Source of the DNA: Haemaphysalis longicornis
Taxonomy: Eukaryota; Arthropoda; Arachnida; Ixodida; Ixodidae
Assembly (NCBI GenBank): GCA_013339765.2
Contig: CM023456.1
Coordinates: 87,804,797 to 87,868,796, forward strand
DNA length: 64,000 nucleotides
Reading direction: 5' to 3'
This document shows, piece by piece, positions 1 through 12,587 of the stretch. The stretch's first letter is position 1. Each line of letters opens with the position of its first letter. A model generated the notes under the pieces. It had not been told where the DNA came from, searched no databases, and worked only from the letters and a program-made list of their open reading frames with translations. A program made the translations under genes and the position numbers.

Positions 1-771
1 CGTTGTTCTGTCCGGCCATACATCCCGAACCCGCGGCGCTGTTTCAAGTGACAGAGGTTCGGGCATGGTACGAACTCCTGTCGTGGCAGAACAACATGTG
101 CCAAATGTGGCCAGCATGATCATCTATCCGACAACTGCACTGCAACCAACCTTACCTGCCCCTGCCCGAATTGCCAGGTCACTGAAAACATCACCTTCCC
201 GGAGGCGCGGAAGAGGTTCGCCTCTTTCCCTCTGGGGAGGTACGCCGACGCAGCTCGCCGGGGGGCGGAGCGGCGTCTGGTTTCGGCGGGGACCCAGTAC
301 CGCGAGTCGGACTTGGTGCCACCCCCCCCCCCCCCCCCCCCCCCCCCCTGGGTTGCCTCAGGCAGCCCAACCCGCCTCCGCACCGCTCACTGAGCCAGCA
401 GCGGCTGTGGGGGCAACCAGGTCTGGTGGAAGCGATGCTGCATCCTCCACTTCCACTCCAGCGTCCCAAACCACAGGCGAGGGCGCAGAGAAGATGGACA
501 TGGGGGAGGCAGCGGCAGCTCCCACCCCCACCGCACCGCGTGCACCACCGAGGCGTTCCTGAATCCCTCGGTGGTTGCGGGCAAGGAAAAGCGCGCCCCA
601 AGGGTCCGCGGTCCAAGGAGCCTGATCCCTCAGGCGCTCCGAGGACATCCGAGGATGAAATGGACGTCGGTCCGTTCTTGTCTGCGGTGCACCGCAAGGA
701 ACGCGTCCCGACGCCAAAGCCTCCCGACAAGCCACAAAAGACGAGAGTCACAGCCCCGAAAGACGACACAT
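1..771 (+). pseudogene. LINE ORF1 (gag-like) remnant with CCHC zinc knuckles
   Basis: In frame 1 the first 110 codons give the typical ORF1 tail: RPYIPNPRRCF followed by zinc knuckles. In the first knuckle the second cysteine codon has become a stop (TGA at 49-51). The next knuckle, starting near base 100, is intact as CAKCGQHDHLSDNC (C-x2-C-x4-H-x4-C), and a third cysteine-rich stretch follows. A short deletion then joins to the conserved FPEARKRFASF segment. Beyond it comes a run of 27 cytosines and a proline- and serine-rich low-complexity tail, read in other frames up to a stop near 771. ORF1 products of this class bind the element RNA in the retrotransposition particle. This copy cannot make the protein. 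Confidence 0.8.
322..348. repeat. Poly-C homopolymer of 27 bases
   Basis: An uninterrupted run of 27 cytosines lies in the proline-rich tail of the LINE ORF1 remnant. Its length may be unreliable in the assembly and it disturbs the reading frame around it. A shorter run of 13 cytosines occurs at 50913-50925. Confidence 0.95.
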
Positions 772-806
772 AAGCAACACAGTCCAGTAGCTCCGAACAC
801 TTCATA

Positions 807-3800
807 ATGGCAAGACAGAGCATGGTACAATGGAACTGCAGAGGCCTCTTTAAAAATCTTGACGATGTAAATGAAATACTGCATGCTAATCAGACAAGTG
901 TAATGTGTTTCAGGAAACACATTTGAATCTAACACACAATTCTTGAATAGTTACCTGGTATACAGAAAGGACACACTCTTCTGGGGGTGTGGCCATAATC
1001 GCCCGGAAATCTTTAGCATGCCACCCTGTCACTTTGAAAACTGTTCTTGAGGCTGTAGCAATTCGAACAATAATATTTAATAGGTTGATAACGGTATTCT
1101 CCATATACATTCCTCCTGATCTTGCACTTTCGAACTCCGACTTCGAGGCGCTGGTCGACCAGCTGCCCGAACCATACATCCTAACAGGCGACCTTAATGC
1201 ACACAATTGTCTTTGGGGCTCTACTCGTACGGATGCCCGAGGTCGCCTGATAGAGAATTCCTTACATCTTCAGGAGCATGCATTTTCAACAATAACAGCC
1301 TACATACCATAACATAGGACACAACACATACTCATACCTTGACTTGGCTATTGTCTCCGCAGTTCTCTTTCCCTCTTCTCGAGTTGGGTGTGGGACTGAC
1401 CCATATGGCAGTGACCACTTCCCCACCTCACTAACATATATAGGTAAAGGCCCAAGCAGTTCATCTTACCATAGTAGGTTCAATGAAGCACGAGCTAACT
1501 GGAACACATTTACAGAGACATCGAAACTACACTACACAACCATAAGACAGCTCACGTGGATGAAGCCGCTCAATTCCTCACGGCGCACATCCTCGACCGC
1601 CGCCGAAAAGTCCATTCCCCACGCCTCTGGTGCCCGCGCGCAACCAGCGGAGGCCGTGGTGGAATGAGGACTGTAGGCGGCGCGGGAGGCCCAGAACAAG
1701 GCGTGGGGTATCCTTCGTCGGTACCCACGTCGGGTAACCTCATTTTGTTCAAACGGGCCAAGACGTTCGCAAAACGTGTGCGCCGTGAGGCAAACGAGAG
1801 AGTTGGCGCACCTTCCTTACATCCATTAACTAATACACAGACGCACACAAGGTATGGACAAGAATACGCAAACTCAAAGGACAACAAACACACAGCCTGC
1901 TCTGGTCAGCACAACAGGGGACACACTCGAAGACCAGGCTGTCACCCCTCGCACAACACTTCCAACACGTGTCCAGTTCAGCACACTACACAAACACTTT
2001 CATGAAACATAAACAAACGGCCGAAAAGAAGCCTATACTAGATAACAATAGGTCAACATCTTCTTATAACTCAGAGTTTTTCACGCATGAGCTGAGGGCT
2101 GCTTTGAGCGCGTGTACATCGTCAGCTCCAGGCCCAGACAACATCACATACACAATGATACAACACCTGCACGCACTCTTCTAACACTCTTACACCTACA
2201 TAACAAGATATGGCTTTCGGGGCACATTTCAAACTCTTGGAAGGAGGCTATAGTCGTAGCTTTCCTGAAAGAGGTAAAGGACCCGTCGTCCCCCTCAAGC
2301 TACCGTCCTATAGCCCTGACGAGCTGCCTGTGCAAGCTCTTCGAAAAGATGGTAAATCGCAGGCTCGTGTACTTCCTCGAGTACACGGTCTTCTCGAGGG
2401 CTGCCAGGCAGGCTTTAGGGTGGGGCGATCGACGAATGATCAACTGGTAGCTCTTGACTCGTACATCAAGGATGCCTTCGCGCATAAGCAGTATTGTTTA
2501 ACTGTGTTTTTCGACCTTGAGAAGGCATACGACCCCGCTTTGCGGTATGGGATCCTTAGTGACCTCAAGTCATTCGGTGTTTCGGGTAACATGTTGAACA
2601 CTCTTGTTAGTTACTTGTCAGACAGTACGTTTCGAGTAAGAGTTGATTGTGCACTCTCAGACGTTCACGGCAAGAAAATAGCGTGCCACATGGTGGCGTG
2701 TTGAGCTGCACTCTCTTCATAGTAAAAATGAACTCTCTTCGTAAGGCACTGCCACCTACAATCTCTTATTCCATGTATGTAGATGACGTGCAGATATCCT
2801 ATAAATCATGCAATATGTCAATCTGCAAACCTCAAGTCCAGCTTGGTGTAAAGAAACTTGCCCGCTGGGCAGACAAGAATGGTTTTAAATTAAATCTTGT
2901 AAAAAGCTCCTGCGTTGTGTTCTCCAGGAAGCGTGGTGTCCATATGGACCCAGACATTACTCTTAATGCGTGTCGCTTCCTGTAAACAAGGAGCACAAGT
3001 TCTTAGGTGTTGTGTTTGACAACAAACTCACATTCATTCCACACATCAAGGAACTTAAACATAAATGTCTTAAAACAATCAATATACTTAAGGTGCTCTT
3101 TCTTCAATCGTATGGTTCCGACAAAGAACTCCTACTACGGCTCTGTACTGCTTTGGTTGGGTCTCGTTTAGACTATGGCAGTGTGGTATATGGGTCGGCG
3201 ACTAAAACAGCGTTGACCCAGTGCTACACTTGGGGCTTCGTCTCGCCTCGGGTGCTTTTCGCACTAGCCCTGTCGAGAGTCTGTATGTCGAGTGTGATAA
3301 GTGGAGCCTTGAGAACCAACGAACGTACATGGACTTGCTATATGCTTTTAAAATTCATCGCTGAATAATCATCCTTTTTATCCTGTCTTTAACGATACAT
3401 CAACATCTCTGCTCTTTGTAAATCGCCCATCCGTTCTCCTCTGCCCTTTTCACTTAGAGTGAGAGAGCGAGCCTCGGATCTCAGTGCTTCGTTTTTAGAT
3501 GTGTACAGGTCATCCTTTTGAACACGTTTACCGCCTTGGCAAGTTCGCCCTGGTCGTGCGACCTTTCTTTATGAGACTTGACAAAAATCGGGTACCACGA
3601 GCTGCAATACTGCAGACTTTCTGTCTTTGCAGTTTAAATACACATGTGCAGAATTTATAGTGACGCTTCTAAAACCTCCACTATGGTGTCGTGCGCTGCT
3701 CATGGTCCAAATTTCAATGCAGCCAGAACCATGAGCGTGCACACAACAATTTTTTCAGCAGAAGCGTATGGAATTTTACTGATTGTACGACACATTCTTG

Positions 3801-4487
3801 AAACTCAAATTCCCAATTCCATCATTTATACAGATTCTTGAGTGTCGTTCGCGCACTGTCATCGCACAAGCCCCCCAAAAAAACACATAGTTAATCTTGT
3901 ATTCAGCACTATCATGTCCGTGTAGGCACAAGCATGAGCTGGTCCTCTGCTGGGTCCCAGGACACGCAGAGATCGCTGGGAACAAGTTGGCAGACGAGAG
4001 GGCCGCTGCTGCTGCACTCAGGAACACTGTGGACATTACAACGGTACCTTACACAGACCTCAAACCACACATAAGACAACACCTGCGCAGAACATGGCAA
4101 ACACACTGGGACGAGCAGACAGACAACAAACTACACGTAATAAAGCCACACTTGGGACGGTACACAGCTGACTCACGCAACAGACACACGGAAGTCGCCT
4201 TGGGTAGGCTGCGATAGGGCACACCCATGCAACGCACTCGTATCTGCTGACGGGATCTTCAACCCCAGTGCAGCAGGTGCGGAGAGGCCCTGTCCGTAGT
4301 GCACATACTAATAACATGCAAGGCACTTCACACAACACGACACAAACACTTCAGAGAACTCTACAGACAACATATTCCCCTACATCCATTGCTTTTTCTA
4401 GGTGACGATGCCATTGTTTCCGTGAAACGTGTGTTCGAGTGTTTGTCAGACGTCAAATTTTTAAACCGCATTTCCTATCACGCATAA
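807..4487 (+). pseudogene. LINE ORF2 remnant: endonuclease, reverse transcriptase, RNase H
   Basis: The ORF opens at ATG 807 with MARQSMVQWNCRGL, the start of an exonuclease-endonuclease-phosphatase domain. Further endonuclease blocks are TGDLNAHNCLWGS near 1182-1220 and SDHFP near 1410. Reverse transcriptase begins around 1969; visible blocks are APGPDNI near 2130, YRPIALTSCLCKLFEKM near 2300, AGFRVGRST near 2410, FFDLEKAYD near 2510, and the catalytic YVDD at 2776-2787. RNase H follows from about 3644 (YSDASK, then AEAYG, then YTDS, then a WVPGHAEIAGN block near 3950). The last readable piece ends at the stop after 4484. Several frames are needed, so this is a dead copy. The product would nick the target and copy the element RNA into DNA. 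Confidence 0.85.
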
Positions 4488-4655
4488 TGAAATCTGGCCC
4501 TATACACCAGCCATGCTCATTGTCGTTTGATTTTGCCTTTGTCTTTGCTGACTTTACTTAGTGTTTAAGGTTTCACCCCTCATATATGACTATTGTTTTG
4601 GCGCTGTTTGCCCCGGTTGGCCTTGCGCCATAAACATCCAACCATCATCATCAAG
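4488..4655 (+). other. LINE 3' untranslated region and CAT-repeat tail
   Basis: Non-coding sequence after the last ORF2 stop, ending in GCGCCATAAA and then CATCATCATCA. The other LINE copy in the window also ends its 3' UTR in GCGCCAATAAA before a short tandem tail, which supports placing the element end here. The exact border is approximate. Confidence 0.6.
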
Positions 4656-7600
4656 TCCTTATGTGTGTGCCCGTTAGCGTTCTGCCCTGTACACCCTGTT
4701 ATCTCTAAAAGTTTCACAGATAGTGAGACCCGATCAAGGCGAACGTGGCGCATTGCAAGGTCCCTCACTGCTTTCAAAAGCAGCCATCATCGGTGAAGGA
4801 CTTACGAAAATGTCGTACGGCTAACGTGATTACAACCCGATGTTACGTCAAGGCTGAGATTGAGGCACCAGAGAAGACGTAACCTAAACTGATGAGAATT
4901 TTGTTACGTACGCCTACTTCAAGTGATATCTGAAGGATGACAACAAGCGCTGTTTCGAAAAGTACCTTTTTTGGTTACATACTGACTGCTGCCGCGGTAG
5001 AGGGTTGGTCTTGCAGGAAGAAATATGACTGCAACAATCCAACTTAATCAAACATCACATGCATGGTTACTGAAATGCGTAGGGGCAGAGCTGTCAAAAC
5101 CTTTCAGCGTCTAGACTTGCCTCAAAGCAAGTAAGAAACGACGACAATTGTCATTAAAGTCCTATTTTTTGATGTATCACGGATCCGCTTCTTTTATGTG
5201 CAGCTTGCTGAGTGTGCTAAGAATCTTTCCTCAGAGGCAAACAATGCCGAATCAGAGCATCGATGCACGTAGTGTTCAAAATGAAAGTAGAAGATTGGAA
5301 TAAAAAACTAAGTAGGACGCATCCTGTCCCCGTACTATGTACAAAACGCCGCACTAACACGAAAGAAACGAAATAATCAAACTACCACGATTTTCCAAGA
5401 TGCGTGGCATAAATCTTCATATCCCACGAGTCAGAAGGAACGCTTCGCTCGTCTCTATTGTACACATGGGACGCGAACGACTGGGAACGGAAAGTGCTGA
5501 AATCTAGCATACGCGACTTCGTATCACGACTGAAATTTCCACTTTCTCTATTATGCATATTTTATCTCTGGCCGTTTTGCTATTTCAAGCCTATTGAGCA
5601 GGCGGATCCCGGTTTTTAAAGGCTTCACTGGGAAGCCATTCTCCAGCCATCTGATTTTTACTATTCCTTGTCTATAACCCGAGTTTCTCAACCTTCTAAA
5701 GACAAAAGACAAAACATTGCAAAAAAATTGCACGTGCTTGCGTGTTGGCAGGCTTGTAGAGGAAAAGGGGAGTCGGGGACGGCAGGGGCTCTTCTTGGGA
5801 CCTCTACTATTTGAATGAGCCGCACGTTCTCGTTTCTCGAAGTAAGGTGCTTTGAATGCTGTACTCTTCAGAGCGAGAAAAGGCGCCGGCTTTCTTTGCG
5901 GGAGATTAAAGTTAGAAAAGCGGCCACAAGGAACTGTTCGAGCGAAAATGAGAACGAAATGAAAAGCAAGGTTTATCTTCCAGTGTGGTTTTTTTCCTGT
6001 GCCTTGCGTGACTCTGGGAAGATAGGGAGGTTGTTTGTTTGCGTTTCCCGCTCCCAAAAAAGCTATTATACGAGTTAAAAGCACAAGCGCAATTTTCACG
6101 TCAAGTTTAGTGGGTTTTACTGGCTGAACTTACACCTGATATATTATGCCCACCGTAGTGAGCGGCCACATGATTATTTAGACAACCTGACTATCCCTTT
6201 CGTTTTCGTTTTCGCATTTCGCATTTTCTTATTCTGCCGCCATCACAAAGTTTGCGCCGTAGTGTGATTGGAGCAGGGTGCTCTTAAAATGCAGTTCAAT
6301 GTCTCAGCCACTGAGCCGCCATGTCAGATTCCGAGACAGGCGCAACAGGTGGGGGGTAAGGCGTAGCGGCTCTTTACCGAATCCACGACGCCCGCACACT
6401 GATAATTACCCTTCACCCGAGGTAGGCACTCCAAAAACGTCATCAGCAAAGAGACCAGAGGCACCATTTAGTGCCTAAATTTAATGGTGTTAGGGCAGGA
6501 CAATCGGTTCAGCGCTTGTTTTCGCTCTAGGGTGCAATAATACTTGGCTTTCAGTTTCATTCGTTGCCCTTTTTCAAGGCTAAGCCTGCCCTTCTTCTTT
6601 CCTAGTGTGGGGGAGGGGTGAAAGCTGGCTTAAGAAAGGTGGCTTAAGAGAGCAGACGACGTTGAGGCAAAACTCAGCAGAACTACTTCGATATCATCGA
6701 AGCCGCAGTGAGATGTATCTTTTTGGAAGTTTACATTGTACTTCAATAAACCATTGTTTTTTCAAAAACCATATCTATGACTCTTTCGCTATAAAACTAT
6801 GTTTTCAAGGGCCATTTACAGGGCGTATAGAATGCTTTTACGGGAAATTAGGCGTGCATTTGCTTGCGTGTATCTGCTGCAGATACTGTCCAAAGAAGAC
6901 ATCTGGAGCTCCAGATATTGTCTCCAGATAACTGAACCGACGATAGCCTTCGCCGCCCCTCTAACGCAGCGCCATCTCGTGTCTTCTTTAAAGCAAAGCT
7001 TTAGTCCTCTAACCGGTACCGTTGTACGCCAGTGCGAAGTGCAAAAAAGCCACCTTTCTCTGGCGATAGTGGTGAATGGTCGTGGATGAAGTGAAAGAAA
7101 AAAAAAACGCTCGTTGTGGCCGGAATCGAAGCTCAGTCCCTTGCGTTATGACTGTGACGTGTATCCTATTGCATCATTTCGACATGTTCGAAGAGAACGC
7201 CAAGCAGCAGGTACCGGATTTGCGCCGTACACCCCAAAACCCAAACGTTAGGCCTACGGAGTGAACACCCGAGAATAGCTGCGGGTATTCTAGAAGCGTG
7301 GTCCGTACCTCGCGAGTACCATATACTCGCTGTGTGGGATTGGCTAACCAACGAATCCATCACGAGGAAGCTTCGCGCTCAACCATCGCCGTCGTTGGAC
7401 GGACGGGTGCATGATCATTCTTCCCCCCCCTCAGTATCTTCACTTCCCATGATAATACAACGAGGGTCGAATTATACTTTTCTTATGTTCGCATTGCACA
7501 CATGACTCTGTTTGGGTCAGCACGGGTCTTCATGCCTTTTTCATTTGTTGCTTTACCCGATAAAGTTCCGATGTTCATTCAGAAATTTTTCGTGGGCCCG

Positions 7601-7879
7601 AGCCATCTACTTTGAGCCGTGATCATCAGTCATCCCCGAAGCAAACACTTCCCGCCAACCGGAACTGTCGACACGGCAGCGCCATAGGGACCGGGCAGCT
7701 TGACGGGTGGCGCCACCACTAGGCGCTCCCTTCGTAGTGAATGAGCCGGTGCATTGGGCTACGCAGCTCCCGTTGTTTTTGTCGCAATTACCTCGGTACT
7801 TTGAACGTTTGGCGGTGTTGTGAGCGGAAATGGGCGGTGGAAATGATGTTTTAGACCGATGTGTTGAGTTCTTAGATGT
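4656..7879. other. Non-coding stretch with one long unassigned ORF
   Basis: No recognisable gene or transposon domain. The longest reading frame is on the minus strand at 5551-6099 (182 codons). It is basic and rich in Pro, Arg and Lys and matches no family I know. In six frames of 64 kb a frame of this length is expected about once by chance. I see no splice pattern that would link it to another exon. Confidence 0.5.
5551..6099 (-). CDS. Unassigned 182-codon open reading frame, probably spurious
   Basis: The predicted product starts with a short hydrophobic stretch (MKIALVLLTRIIAFLGAG) that could pass for a signal peptide or membrane anchor. A basic region without repeats or cysteine pattern follows. 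No motif, domain or homologue is recognised. Flanking DNA is AT-rich and the frame has no neighbours that give context. Evidence that it is expressed is absent. The hydrophobic start is the only reason it is listed separately from chance frames. Confidence 0.12.
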   Translation of the reverse strand: MKIALVLLTRIIAFLGAGNANKQPPYLPRVTQGTGKKPHWKINLAFHFVLIFARTVPCGRFSNFNLPQRKPAPFLALKSTAFKAPYFEKRERAAHSNSRGPKKSPCRPRLPFSSTSLPTRKHVQFFCNVLSFVFRRLRNSGYRQGIVKIRWLENGFPVKPLKTGIRLLNRLEIAKRPEIKYA

Positions 7880-8185
7880 TAATAACTGCTACGTAAACTT
7901 ATCAGACGCTTCTAATTTGGGAATGGGTTAATGTGACCATGAGCGCTTTTTGCAGTGATATAAGCTTGGCTTCATCCGTTCTGAGTACGAATATAAACTA
8001 CTATTATTTGTATTCATTTATTCTTAATTGCACTAACGGCTACGTAAACTTCTTTGAGCTTCTTAGTTCGGGAATGGGCTACATTGACATGAGCGCTTTT
8101 TGCAGCGCTCTGCGCCTGGCTCCGCGCGATCTGAGTAGGAATAAAACTATTATTATTAGTATTTATTCCTACTATTTTAAATTAT
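7880..8185. repeat. Two-copy diverged tandem duplication, period 152 bp
   Basis: The block around 7880-8031 is repeated at 8032-8185. Shared landmarks are GCTACGTAAACTT (7887 and 8039), GGGAATGGG, ATGAGCGCTTTTTGCAG and an AT-rich TATTATTTGTATT-like end. The copies differ at many positions, so the duplication is old. No coding potential is shared between the copies. Confidence 0.75.
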
Positions 8186-10203
8186 GTTCACGGGTTTCAA
8201 TGATTACTGTTTCCACGACAGCCGTAACGCTGGAATACATCGATACGTGGCTTTGAAGAGAAAGCACCCACGTACGAAGATCGATTACCGTGTGGCCATG
8301 GAAACGTTGTCGCAGTTTACACTTCCTTTCGTAACCGTGAGCTTTGTGCCTTCGGTTTTGGTGAGCGACACTGTCACAGCATGAAAGCCTGAGAGCCGAA
8401 GCGGAACTCCCACGTTTGTAGCGGTCATTTTATCAGGAGCCAAAGTTATTCAACCACCCAACAGCCCAAGCTACAACCATGCCTCCTTCGCTTCCCGTTT
8501 TACAATTTGCGTGTAATAAAGGCTGGCACCGATAGTTTAAAAAATGTGGCAGTGTTAACTTGAGCCCGTGTTTTTTTATTCTCAAGTATTCTTAGTGAGC
8601 ACCTAAAAAATCGTGTAATGCCTTGTGAAGAAACCAAAAACGCGCGATTAGATGCCTCAAATATAAATGCATCAACCCTAACCCTCCAGCACAAACGCAT
8701 TTCTGACACACTGGAAGCAGTTAGGATTTGGAGAGGGGTGCATGGAAGTGCAAAATCAAACAGCAAAATAATTCAGCCCTCCGTTTAACGACGACGATGG
8801 TTGAACGCGAAGCTTTCTTCGTGCGAAATCGAGAGGGAAATAGTGAAAGTCAACGACGCTGCGATCAAAAGACCAAACTGCGTGCTGGTAAAATTCAAAG
8901 TTCTCACTAGTCACAAGTTTCAATCCAGAGGGCAACCAAGGAAACCCACACGAGAAAGCTTTGGGATAAACCATCATCGTCGTTTGGCGGAGGAGCGCAT
9001 GATTTTTCAAGCATGGGTGGCAGCTTTAAAATGACCGCAGCATTCAGTTTTGAAACTGAGTATAGGTTTTAGTCACACTCCTGTCGCTCGTCCTTTAGCC
9101 ACGCAGGAATTGTTTTTTGAAAAACCATTACCCAACTAGCCAGCAACCATTGTAATTCTTGTAAAGCAATGCTTTTCCACGACAAGCAATAACGTTTTAC
9201 TCTAATGCGGTGTTTATTCTTTAAACGATTTTCGATGACTGTATTAAGCGTACTTCTGTGAAATTAAACATGTTTCTACCGTAGTTGATGTTGTTACGGA
9301 AGCGTCGTCGATCACAATTTCTGTTTTTAGGTAAATTTTACAAGGTCCCCCCCAAATTTGTCTTTCGTTTGTCCACGACGCCGTTTCGTCAACAACTGCT
9401 AAAGGCAAGCGCCGCACCATTCCTGGATCGGCTTTGTAGGAGAATTTAACTGCAATATATCCCTCGATATGCCAAACTTCATGCAGGCGTGAAGAATTTG
9501 CACGAAGGAATGGACTTGCACTTCCAGCTTGACTTCCAGCTCGGCGCACTGAGCGTCGTCTGCTATACGTAAGTACCGAGTAAGGGCGTAAATCACACAC
9601 AAGGCATGCCTCGCAAAGCCACCTCCACGCTCAAGATTTACCGATCTGAAAGAAGTCTTTGTGGTTATCTACGCTTTGCAAGCCGCACCGCAGCAGAACG
9701 ACTAGAAAGGCAATGCCACAGGCAACGCTGCGCTGACCGCCACGGCATTCTACTGACGAGCGTTCGCCACGGGCGGTGCTGTTGGCTTAAGCGAGGGTGG
9801 CGCCATACAACGGCGCAGCGGCGTTGAGTGGGGAGGAAGAGTTTTCTATATCATAGGCTCGGGGAAATCTGTCGCTCCAATCGCGGGTCGTTTTAGGCGC
9901 CACCACAGTAAGTTGCAGCGTTTTCCTCCTACCTCGCTTGGCCAACCACACAACGTCATCTCGCTCCTGAATAACAAAAACGTAAAATACTGCAACAGTT
10001 TTTTATTTGTCTTGCGTGGAGCTTTCAAACAATTACTAACAAATAAATATCTTGCGCCTCGTCTGCTTTATAACTGCAAAGACTTCCACGACCTTCCGCA
10101 ATATCTCTGTCGTTTGTTTGAAGCCACAGGCAACTTTCCCAGCTGTTGTGAGCTACGCACAGGACAAGCGAACGTTCCTACGCTGCACATAACGGGAGGG
10201 CCA
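8186..10203. other. Non-coding stretch, no element recognised
   Basis: Nothing of known family is seen. A locally GC-richer patch at about 9380-9830 carries overlapping minus-strand frames of 118 codons (9244-9600) and 67 codons (9399-9602). Neither resembles a protein I know. Confidence 0.5.
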
Positions 10204-10680
10204 TTAAACCGCGACCTGCCTAGACCCGCACGCCGGTTGTGCTAGTAGTAGTGCCGCCACTCTATTCAACTTTGCGTTCATTGTAGGAGGTGGCGAAGGC
10301 CTGAAGGGTTTCCGCGACATCCAGTGCTGTGGACATGACAGTTTCCTGGGTTGCGAGGACCGACGTCCCCAGTGCCTACTCTCAGTTAGTGGAGGAGGGG
10401 AAAGGAAGAAAAGGGCCACGCGGACACTCTGATAGGGAGTGGATGAGTGTGTCCAGCGCGCCACATAAGGGTCAGTGAGGGGAGGCGAATTGGTGTGGGT
10501 GGTTGTCCACAGGAAGAGTGCGATGTGGGAAAGGGGAGGGGGGTTGTAAGAGCCGCCACATGTGGGCTGCCGGCGAAGTAAGTGAAGAATGCGCAGCGGT
10601 AGGTTGCTGTGGACGTGGCGGTAATGTTGAGGCATGTCCCTGTATGTGAGAAGGATTGCGTGGGACATTTGTGGGATGCC
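10204..10680 (-). pseudogene. Possible LINE ORF2 C-terminal fossil
   Basis: Read on the minus strand, a frame running through about 10460 down to 10250 shows CGALDTLIHSLSECP. This resembles the cysteine-histidine motif (C-x2-C...H-x4-C) at the C-terminus of RNase H-bearing LINE proteins. The equivalent in the 26.8-32.6 kb element is CEQCGKRLTVIHILIECP. A further stretch reads TALDVAETLQAFATSYNERK and ends at a stop. The first cysteine of the motif and the upstream domains are lost and there are frame changes. A chance proline-rich frame is the alternative. Confidence 0.3.
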
Positions 10681-12364
10681 ATGTGTAGGCGTTAGAGGGA
10701 AAGGGGCTTTTTAGCAGGATATGCAATTTGAAACACATAAGCATTTTCATTCTCGCGGAAATGGAGCAACAACCGACACGTGTACGCTCTCACAACCACA
10801 TTTTATGATACACAAGGGCCGGCGTCCTATGGCTTTTCTGCATAAAACAGCACGATGCGGTGTCTTTTGTTCGTGCTTGCTTTAATCTCGCCCCTTCCCG
10901 CCAAAATGTTTAGCCCATAGTTAATTTCACTTACTATTGTGAAAGGTAATCTCAGGTACATTCCAATTAAAATAACCCTAGTAAGCCCGGTTCTGTGCAC
11001 ACATTTTGCTTCAAATATCTTTCAAAGTTTCTTTGCCTGGAGTAACGCGGACATCTGTTAGCCATGATTGCACTTTTAACGATTTGAAACGGTCCTCCTT
11101 ATTTTACTCCCCTTTGAAGCCTTCTTACACTTTGGCTGACGGCTCAGTAAAGTGGCAGACAGCGTGAGAGACCGAAATTTGGCGTTCAGGTAGCTCATGA
11201 AACACTATCGTCTTCAAAATACTCTTTGTAACCTCCTCAATGGCGTTGTTGTACCTTTGGCTCTTTTAGATAGAGAAATTGGATGATTTGACTACATTCG
11301 AATCGTCCAACACGCGCTTTGAAATTCGCCCTGTTATTCTCCTATTATACCATAGGAGCGGCTAAGGGGAGAAAGTGTTTTTGAAAAAGAGCCTTCTCCA
11401 CCGGCTCACGTCCTGTATACATACCTGCACACTATTTCTGTGCGTTCCCCTCAAGCATCATTATTATCTCGACTCAAAAACCACTTTAAAGTGCGGGCAA
11501 AAGCTGCATGTGAACCATCTAGAAATGCCGGTGGCCCAAACAATTCCAACAGCGCGAATTACAGTTCCCATCTAATAATTTGAACGAATAACGCCCTAAT
11601 GGCTCGAAAAGAAATTAAAATTGTCTGGGCATGTCACAAAAAGCTATTGGAGCTCCCGCAGCACGCATTGTCATAGTACTAAAGAGACTTAGCATGATAT
11701 TTCTACGGGGTATTCTTGAGTAATCGATAGCGCTGTGCCCAATGGCTCTATAACTTTGTCGTATGCGTGAAACGCCGCCTTTGCGTACTTAGTTCATTGC
11801 GGAGGCACCCGCGAACCTCCTTTATTAGTGCCGGACGCTTAATTCATATCCGAAAGCCGCTCTGTGGTTTACGCGGGACGTTAACATTTAAAGCTTAAGC
11901 AAGTGAGCGTTACAGCCCTGACACAAAAACTTGAGTCGAGGTTCGCAAGCGTAAGTTTTGAAACCCTGACAATTTTCCGTTGACAGGCGGCATCAATTAC
12001 AGTTATCAATGAATTTTATTTATCAGGCATCGACACTCTCTTTCGTTCACCTTGCGGCAAGCTACCAATCGACCTCAAATGTGTTATCCGTCAGCATCTT
12101 CTCAGAACTACACCGCTCTTAGCTTACTACCACGCATGGCCGTTCTATCACGATCGAAACGTGCCATGGCATCAACGACAATTTATATATAAATACCGGC
12201 GCAAAGAGCAGCAAGAACAGATGGTCTTCCGGAGCCAGCAATGCATCGGCAAGTGTAGGTCCTCCCAGCCATAATCACCTCGCGTTACTCATTATTCAGA
12301 GGGCTCGCACAAAAATTCAAGAAAGGCCTGCCTAAAATTCATAACAAGAATACCGCAAAAACCT
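10681..12364. other. Non-coding stretch, nothing recognised
   Basis: AT-rich sequence without an ORF above about 66 codons, without terminal repeats that I could pair and without simple-sequence arrays. Confidence 0.5.
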
Positions 12365-12480
12365 AACAAGAATTCCTGTCGTACGACAAAAATCTTTGTT
12401 ATGGCAACAGAAGTCCTGTTGTTACGACAAAGCCATGTGTTGCTACGACACACATTTCTGTCGTGACGACACAGCCGATT
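12365..12480. repeat. Tandem array of imperfect palindromes (about 20-bp unit)
   Basis: Five consecutive units of about 20-21 bp each centre on a small palindrome related to TGTCGTACGACA. The first, at 12378-12389, is perfect. The following ones are TTGTTATGGCAACA, TGTTGTTACGACAA, TGTTGCTACGACAC and TGTCGTGACGACAC. Each unit could form a short hairpin. The array lies inside a chance ORF (12396-12749), so coding is not implied. Confidence 0.7.
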
Positions 12481-12587
12481 TTCTCAAAGACAAACATCCC
12501 TGTTGCCACAAGAGAACAGTCATTGGCGCTGCTTTTCAAATGCGCAATAACGTTCAAACCATGTGCAAACTGCTGGTGGAACATCAG

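Larger units (their letters stand above)
1..4655 (+). mobile_element. I-like non-LTR retrotransposon (LINE), 5'-cut by the window edge, inactive
   Basis: The order of remnants is that of an I-type LINE: gag-like ORF1 with zinc knuckles, then an apurinic-type endonuclease, a reverse transcriptase, an RNase H and a C-terminal region. All are on the plus strand and all are interrupted by stops and frameshifts. The 3' end is placed near a CATCATCATCA tail at about 4641-4652 following GCGCCATAAA. The 5' end lies outside the window, so no target-site duplication can be tested. It is clearly related to, but diverged from, the copy at 26835-32646: both share an SSAHY stretch just before the reverse transcriptase. 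I clade is inferred from the domain order; LOA and R1-type elements with RNase H are alternatives. Confidence 0.88.

Noticed and set aside
191..823. 210-codon minus-strand ORF
   Set aside because: It is antisense to the LINE ORF1 remnant and runs through the poly-C tract; a shadow of GC-rich sequence.
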